The notes under the pieces are model-generated. The model was not told the origin of the DNA. It saw nothing but the letters and a program-made list of their open reading frames with translations, and made no database searches. From JADJMO01 sp016794445 (GTDB lineage: Bacteria > Myxococcota_A > Polyangia > Polyangiales > JADJMO01), in NCBI GenBank assembly GCA_016794445.1, contig JAEUKC010000355.1, forward strand, positions 1 to 6,922: a stretch of 6,922 bases of DNA. The letters are read 5' to 3'. Shown piece by piece: positions 6,715-6,922 of this stretch. Each line of letters begins with the position of its first letter. The first letter of the stretch is position 1. A program made the translations under genes and the position numbers.

Positions 6715-6750
6715 TGGGAACCTGCGCGGCCGAGCGCCGCAACTGCTAGA

Positions 6751-6762
6751 AGCTCCCCGTAC
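6751..6762 (+). repeat. Right arm of a perfect 12-bp inverted repeat, in the clpP-like gene leader
   Basis: AGCTCCCCGTAC here lies 21-32 nt before the ATG of the clpP-like gene and is the exact inverse of 6661-6672, 78 bp away. CGACAAG follows 2 nt later (6765-6771), against 11 nt later in the ligase copy. Relative to each gene's direction of transcription, the two copies have the same orientation. Confidence 0.55.
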
Positions 6763-6768
6763 CCCGAC

Positions 6769-6773
6769 AAGGA
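6769..6773 (+). promoter_or_regulatory. Shine-Dalgarno sequence of the clpP-like gene
   Basis: AAGGA lies 9 nt before ATG 6783-6785 and supports that start codon. Confidence 0.6.
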
Positions 6774-6782
6774 CGAGATCCC

Positions 6783-6922
6783 ATGGCAATCTGGCTGGAA
6801 GACGACGACGACAAGAAGCCCGAGCTCGAAGCCAAGCCCTCGGAGGCGATGGAAGAGCGCCTCTTCAAGTCTCGCTCGGTGTTCGTGTTCGGCTCCATCG
6901 ACATGAAGCTCGCGCAGCGCGT
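6783..6922 (+). CDS. N-terminus of a ClpP-family serine protease paralogue (partial)
   Basis: The frame from ATG 6783 gives 46 codons plus two bases before the window ends. The protein starts MAIWLEDDDDKKPELEAKPS, an acidic, disordered-looking extension. It then runs into ERLFKSRSVFVFGSIDMKLAQR (from residue 25), which matches the first helix and strand of ClpP proteins ('LLKxRxIFLxGxIxxxLAxxV'). ClpP forms barrel-shaped heptameric rings that degrade proteins handed over by an unfoldase such as ClpX or ClpA in the cytoplasm. The catalytic Ser-His-Asp residues lie beyond the window, so activity cannot be judged. The charged N-terminus and the sequence suggest a ClpP-like paralogue and not the canonical housekeeping clpP. 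The start is supported by AAGGA 9 nt upstream. It is divergent from the acyl-CoA ligase, and no functional link between the two is evident. Confidence 0.72.
   Translation, partial: MAIWLEDDDDKKPELEAKPSEAMEERLFKSRSVFVFGSIDMKLAQR

Larger units (their letters stand above)
6676..6782. promoter_or_regulatory. Divergent intergenic region between acyl-CoA ligase and clpP-like gene
   Basis: This 107-bp gap must hold the starts of transcription for both divergent genes unless either promoter lies inside a coding region. On the plus strand TGCTAGAAG (6744-6752) resembles an extended -10 element (TGnTAGAAG), with no good -35 upstream. The region also contains a hairpin-like inverted repeat (6696-6714) and one arm of a 12-bp inverted repeat (6751-6762). 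Assignment of either promoter is tentative. Confidence 0.45.

Noticed and set aside
6676..6789. 38-codon N-terminal extension of the acyl-CoA ligase
   Set aside because: The extension (Arg/Ser/Ala-rich) is not family-like and would overlap the start of the clpP-like gene; the family sequence begins at ATG 6675.
5149..6906. Plus-strand open frames opposite the acyl-CoA ligase (about 250 and 310 codons)
   Set aside because: They lie antisense to a ligase with every catalytic motif intact and encode Val/Arg/Glu/His-rich sequence without recognisable domains.

Overview
The window is about two-thirds G+C with strong G/C preference at third codon positions. The genes present are a chemoreceptor-like start, a T6SS-cargo-like pair, an extended SDR, a FadD-type acyl-CoA ligase and a ClpP paralogue. 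Together they suggest a large-genome Gram-negative bacterium, most likely a myxobacterium of the Polyangiales/Sandaracinus kind. That assignment is inferred from protein flavour only; no rRNA or other marker is present.

Layout. Positions 1-135 (minus strand) hold the first 45 codons of a membrane sensor, probably a methyl-accepting chemotaxis protein, which runs out of the window. A 262-bp divergent intergenic region follows (136-397). Next is a tight plus-strand run of three genes: a 356-aa multidomain protein of unknown function (398-1468), an 865-aa protein with a hydrophobic C-terminal third (1470-4067), and a 322-aa NAD-dependent epimerase/dehydratase (4070-5038). Gaps within this run are 1 and 2 nt. 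A convergent acyl-CoA ligase (5035-6675, minus strand) overlaps the end of the run by 4 bp, the two stop codons sharing one CTAG. After a 107-bp divergent intergenic region, the start of a ClpP-family protease (6783 onward, plus strand) is cut by the window edge.

The most interesting part is the 356-aa/865-aa pair. Neither has a Sec signal. The larger has hydrophobic helices followed by a short acidic and aromatic segment (DDLEQFLRHSRWG), arranged like the colicin-type C-terminal region of VasX/BTH_I2691-like type VI secretion effectors. The smaller has a helical N-domain, a Pro/Lys/Glu linker and two beta-type domains, as expected of a spike-associated adaptor or cargo carrier. I read them as a candidate T6SS effector module. 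This rests on remembered family patterns and hydropathy, not on a search. No plausible immunity gene adjoins them: the next gene downstream is the metabolic SDR and the upstream neighbour is the divergent sensor.

The SDR and the acyl-CoA ligase are confident family calls with unknown substrates. The divergent region between ligase and clpP-like gene carries a 7-bp hairpin-like inverted repeat and lies between two arms of a perfect 12-bp inverted repeat. No tRNA, rRNA, CRISPR, insertion sequence or convincing intrinsic terminator was seen. No stretch longer than 300 bp lacks a gene.
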